In this document: in pieces, positions 51,177 to 53,792 of the stretch | Position numbering within the stretch: position 1 is the first letter of the stretch | Layout of the letters: every line of letters starts with the position of its first letter | DNA from: Candidatus Thioglobus sp. | GTDB taxonomy: Bacteria > Pseudomonadota > Gammaproteobacteria > PS1 > Pseudothioglobaceae | Assembly (NCBI GenBank): GCA_028352435.1 | Contig: JAOMMB010000006.1 | Coordinates: 1-53,792 of the forward strand | Length of the DNA: 53,792 nt | Direction: 5' to 3' | The notes under the pieces: model-generated | Seen by the model: only the letters and a program-made list of their open reading frames with translations | The model's database searches: none | Told to the model about the DNA's origin: nothing | Position numbers and translations under genes: made by a program

Positions 51177-53792
51177 TTATGCAAAGTCTTCTGTTGTTAC
51201 GCAAGAACAGAAAAGGTTTCGATCGCCATAGACGTTATCGATACGCTTTACGGGTGGGAAGTACTTGTTAGCCACTAAAGACTCAACAGGATATAAAGCC
51301 TCTTGTCGCGTATATGGATAAGTCCACTCACTGGTCATTTCGTGGGCTGTATGCGGTGCATTCTTAAGTGGATTATTATCTTTATCCCACTCTCCAGAAA
51401 TCACTTTTTGGATTTCATCATGAATACTGATCATTGCAACAATAAAACGATCAATCTCACGTTTAGATTCACTTTCAGTAGGCTCAATCATTAATGTACC
51501 CGCTACTGGAAATGACATAGTTGGAGAATGAAAACCATAATCCATCAAACGTTTAGCAATATCTTCTTCGGAAATTCCACTTTGCTCTTTAAGAGGTCGA
51601 ACGTCAATAATACATTCATGTGCAACCATACCTTGATCGCCACGATACAAAATTGGATAACTCTGAGCTAACTCATGTGCAATATAGTTAGCGCTGACAA
51701 TAGCAATTTCAGTTGAACGTTGCATGCCATATTTACCCAGTAGTTTAATATACGACCACGAGATTGGCAAAATAGAAGCAGAGCCATACATGGCTGAAGA
51801 AACAGCATTAGAATTAGGCACTAATGGGTCACCTGGTAAAAACGCAGCTAAGTGGGCCTTAACACCGATTGGACCCATACCTGGACCGCCACCACCATGA
51901 GGAATGGCAAAAGTTTTATGCAGGTTAAGGTGTGACACATCTGCACCAAACTCACCCATACGGGTAACACCAACCATGGCATTTAAATTAGCACCATCTA
52001 GATAAACCTGTCCGCCGGCGGTATGAATAATTTCACAAATATTCTTTATTTCTACTTCAAAAACACCATGGGTTGATGGGTATGTAACCATGATAGCTGC
52101 AAGCTTATCAGCGTGCTTTTGCACTTTAATATTTAAATCATCAATATCAACATTGCCTGACTCATCACATTTAACAATCACTACTTTCATACCAGCCATA
52201 ACAGCACTCGCCGGATTTGTACCGTGCGCTGATGAAGGAATTAAACAGATGTTACGATCATGATCGCCACGAGATTCATGATAAGCACGAATAGCAAGTA
52301 AGCCCGCAAACTCACCCTGTGAGCCAGCATTTGGCTGCAATGACACTGCATCGTAACCTGTGACCTCACATAAATCATGTTCCAAGTCTTTAAACAATTG
52401 CTGATACCCTTTAGTTTGGTCAACTGGCGCATAAGGATGTAGCTTTGAAAAACCCGGTAAACTAATTGGATACATTTGCGTCGCAGCATTAAGCTTCATC
52501 GTACAAGAGCCCAACGCAATCATTGAATGATTAAGAGCGATATCTTTATTCTCTAAACGCTTCAAGTAACGCATCATTTCAGTTTCACAATGGTAATCGC
52601 TAAACACTGGATGAGTCAAATACTTAGATTTACGCAGCATATTTTCAGACAAAATACCGTCTGATTCTACTAATTTATCTATTGAAAAAACAGCTAGAAG
52701 TGCAAGTAATTCTGCCTCAGTAGTGGTTTCATCTACTGAAATACTAAGCTGATTATCATGAAGCAAGCGAAGATTAATACCTGCTTTTTGTGCACGCTCA
52801 AATAATACTTTTGCTTGATCGGTAACTATTGTAATGGTGTCAAAAAATTGATCAGCTGCTAACTCAAATCCTGCTGAACTTAAGCTCGCTGCAAGATTAC
52901 TAGCCTTAGCATGTACCTTGGTAGAAATTTTCTTTAACCCTTTAGCACCATGATAAATACCATAAGCCGCAGCAAGTACTGCCAATAAAACTTGTGCAGT
53001 ACAAATGTTACTGGTGGCTTTGTCACGACGAATATGTTGCTCGCGCGTTTGTAAAGACATACGCATTGCTGGATTGCCCAAAACATCTTGTGAAACACCA
53101 ATAAGCCTTCCAGGTACCATACGTGCAAATTCATCACGTGTTGCTAGGAAAGCAGCATGCGGTCCACCAAATCCCATCGGTACTCCAAAGCGCTGTGAAT
53201 TACCCACAGCGATATCAGCACCCATGTCGGCTGGAGTTTTGATCAAAGCGAGCGCTAATACATCACAAGCAACAATCGTTAACACGCCATTAGCTTTTGC
53301 CTTAGCAATATCATTACTTAAATCACGTACTTCACCATTCGTAGCGGGAGACTGTATGAGAGCAGCAAAGTAATCATTACAATCATTATTTTTAATATCG
53401 TCCACAACCAGCTCTATGCCTAATGGCTTAGCGCGAGTTTGTAAAACATTAATTGTTTGAATGTTAGTATTGCTGTCAATTAAAAATCTGTTGGATTTAT
53501 TTTTGCGATTAGCACGCTTTGCCATAGTCATCGCTTCTGCACAAGCTGTTGGCTCATCTAATAATGAAGCATTGGAAATGTCCATTCCTGTTAAATCAAC
53601 AATCATTTGCTGGAAATTGAGCAACATCTCTAAGCGTCCTTGTGCAATTTCAGCCTGATAAGGAGAGTAAGCTGTGTACCAACCTGGGTTCTCTAAAATA
53701 TTACGCTGAATAACGGTTGGCATTAGTGTGCCGTAATAGCCTTGACCAATAAAGTTTGTCGCTATGATATTCTCACCAGCAAGTTTTGTCGC
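51177..53792 (-). CDS. gcvP: glycine dehydrogenase (decarboxylating), P-protein of glycine cleavage (5' end off window)
   Basis: GcvP decarboxylates glycine with PLP and passes the aminomethyl group to the lipoyl H-protein. The frame is open through the window edge: codons before the ATG at 53723 read NFIGQGYYGT, the usual sequence preceding MPTVIQRNILENPGWYTAY, so that ATG is internal. About 871 residues of an expected 950 or so are visible. This is the single-chain fused form. The PLP lysine is in LNLHKTFAIPHGGGGPG. It would complete glycine use downstream of the glyoxylate aminotransferase. The other gcv genes are not visible. Confidence 0.97.
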   Translation of the reverse strand, partial: ATKLAGENIIATNFIGQGYYGTLMPTVIQRNILENPGWYTAYSPYQAEIAQGRLEMLLNFQQMIVDLTGMDISNASLLDEPTACAEAMTMAKRANRKNKSNRFLIDSNTNIQTINVLQTRAKPLGIELVVDDIKNNDCNDYFAALIQSPATNGEVRDLSNDIAKAKANGVLTIVACDVLALALIKTPADMGADIAVGNSQRFGVPMGFGGPHAAFLATRDEFARMVPGRLIGVSQDVLGNPAMRMSLQTREQHIRRDKATSNICTAQVLLAVLAAAYGIYHGAKGLKKISTKVHAKASNLAASLSSAGFELAADQFFDTITIVTDQAKVLFERAQKAGINLRLLHDNQLSISVDETTTEAELLALLAVFSIDKLVESDGILSENMLRKSKYLTHPVFSDYHCETEMMRYLKRLENKDIALNHSMIALGSCTMKLNAATQMYPISLPGFSKLHPYAPVDQTKGYQQLFKDLEHDLCEVTGYDAVSLQPNAGSQGEFAGLLAIRAYHESRGDHDRNICLIPSSAHGTNPASAVMAGMKVVIVKCDESGNVDIDDLNIKVQKHADKLAAIMVTYPSTHGVFEVEIKNICEIIHTAGGQVYLDGANLNAMVGVTRMGEFGADVSHLNLHKTFAIPHGGGGPGMGPIGVKAHLAAFLPGDPLVPNSNAVSSAMYGSASILPISWSYIKLLGKYGMQRSTEIAIVSANYIAHELAQSYPILYRGDQGMVAHECIIDVRPLKEQSGISEEDIAKRLMDYGFHSPTMSFPVAGTLMIEPTESESKREIDRFIVAMISIHDEIQKVISGEWDKDNNPLKNAPHTAHEMTSEWTYPYTRQEALYPVESLVANKYFPPVKRIDNVYGDRNLFCSCVTTEDFA

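Noticed and set aside
53005-53373. A 122-codon plus-strand frame inside gcvP
   Set aside because: Antisense shadow of gcvP with no ribosome-binding site.
53723-53725. ATG at 53723 considered as the gcvP start
   Set aside because: The frame stays open upstream to the window edge and encodes the conserved NFIGQGYYGT sequence that precedes it in GcvP proteins.

Overview
The window is a chromosomal segment of an AT-rich (visibly under 40% GC) gammaproteobacterium. The gene families (GatCAB, RluD/PgeF, NadD-RsfS-RlmH, UvrD, EpmB, YgfZ, AmpG/NagZ, an AldB-like dehydrogenase) are gammaproteobacterial. The combination of low GC, small intergenic gaps, a glycolate salvage cluster, a small c-type cytochrome and a single major porin resembles the sulfur-oxidising SUP05 / Thioglobus / Bathymodiolus-symbiont group. 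That placement is an inference; no 16S gene or sulfur-oxidation gene lies in the window. Repair, regulatory and cell-wall-recycling genes are intact, and I saw no broken genes, prophage, insertion sequence or CRISPR array.

Layout. 1-7003 (all minus): partial gatB, gatA, gatC, a membrane coiled-coil protein, aroB and ileS. 7.2-10.9 kb (minus): a new 40-residue membrane protein, rluB, trpS, coaX and ygfZ. 11-13.2 kb: a porin with a near-consensus promoter and a hairpin leader, a hairpin-rich gap, and a PuuD-type membrane protein. 13.3-14.7 kb (plus): mutM, an S24-like protein without catalytic residues and a DUF2798 protein. 14.8-16.5 kb (minus): pgeF and rluD. 16.7-18.4 kb: two different tRNA-Glu(UUC) genes, tRNA-Ala(GGC), a cytochrome c and a DUF2237 protein. 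18.5-21.3 kb (plus): MBL hydrolase, nadD, rsfS, rlmH and a GST. 21.3-23.4 kb: arsC-like, a TlpA-like thioredoxin, epmB and a 61-residue protein with a faint RMF-like look. 23.5-28.3 kb: uvrD, and an AraC regulator divergent from aldB with a clear 21-bp-spaced tandem operator.

28.3-37.5 kb is one long minus-strand run. Its upstream half oxidises glycolate/2-hydroxy acids (an FMN oxidase, GlcD, a shortened GlcE, GlcF). Its downstream half recycles peptidoglycan (a signal-less YkuD protein, AmpG, NagZ), with rlmD and a rhodanese between. The divergent aminotransferase at 37.7 kb would turn glyoxylate into glycine, and gcvP at the far right would cleave glycine, so together they can form a photorespiration-like carbon salvage route. 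38.9-43.4 kb: ferredoxin, a cyclophilin-FKBP fusion, mraY (outside a mur cluster), dCMP deaminase and prfC. 43.4-53.8 kb (minus): a small membrane protein, gyrA, a DAHP synthase, folE2, queD, parC and partial gcvP.

No single large unknown system was found. The most informative oddities are the signal-less YkuD enzyme inside the muropeptide-recycling run (an ElsL-type L,D-carboxypeptidase candidate), the internally shortened GlcE, the cyclophilin-FKBP fusion, a family of about 70-bp hairpin repeats with conserved ends, the AraC tandem operator, and two small proteins.
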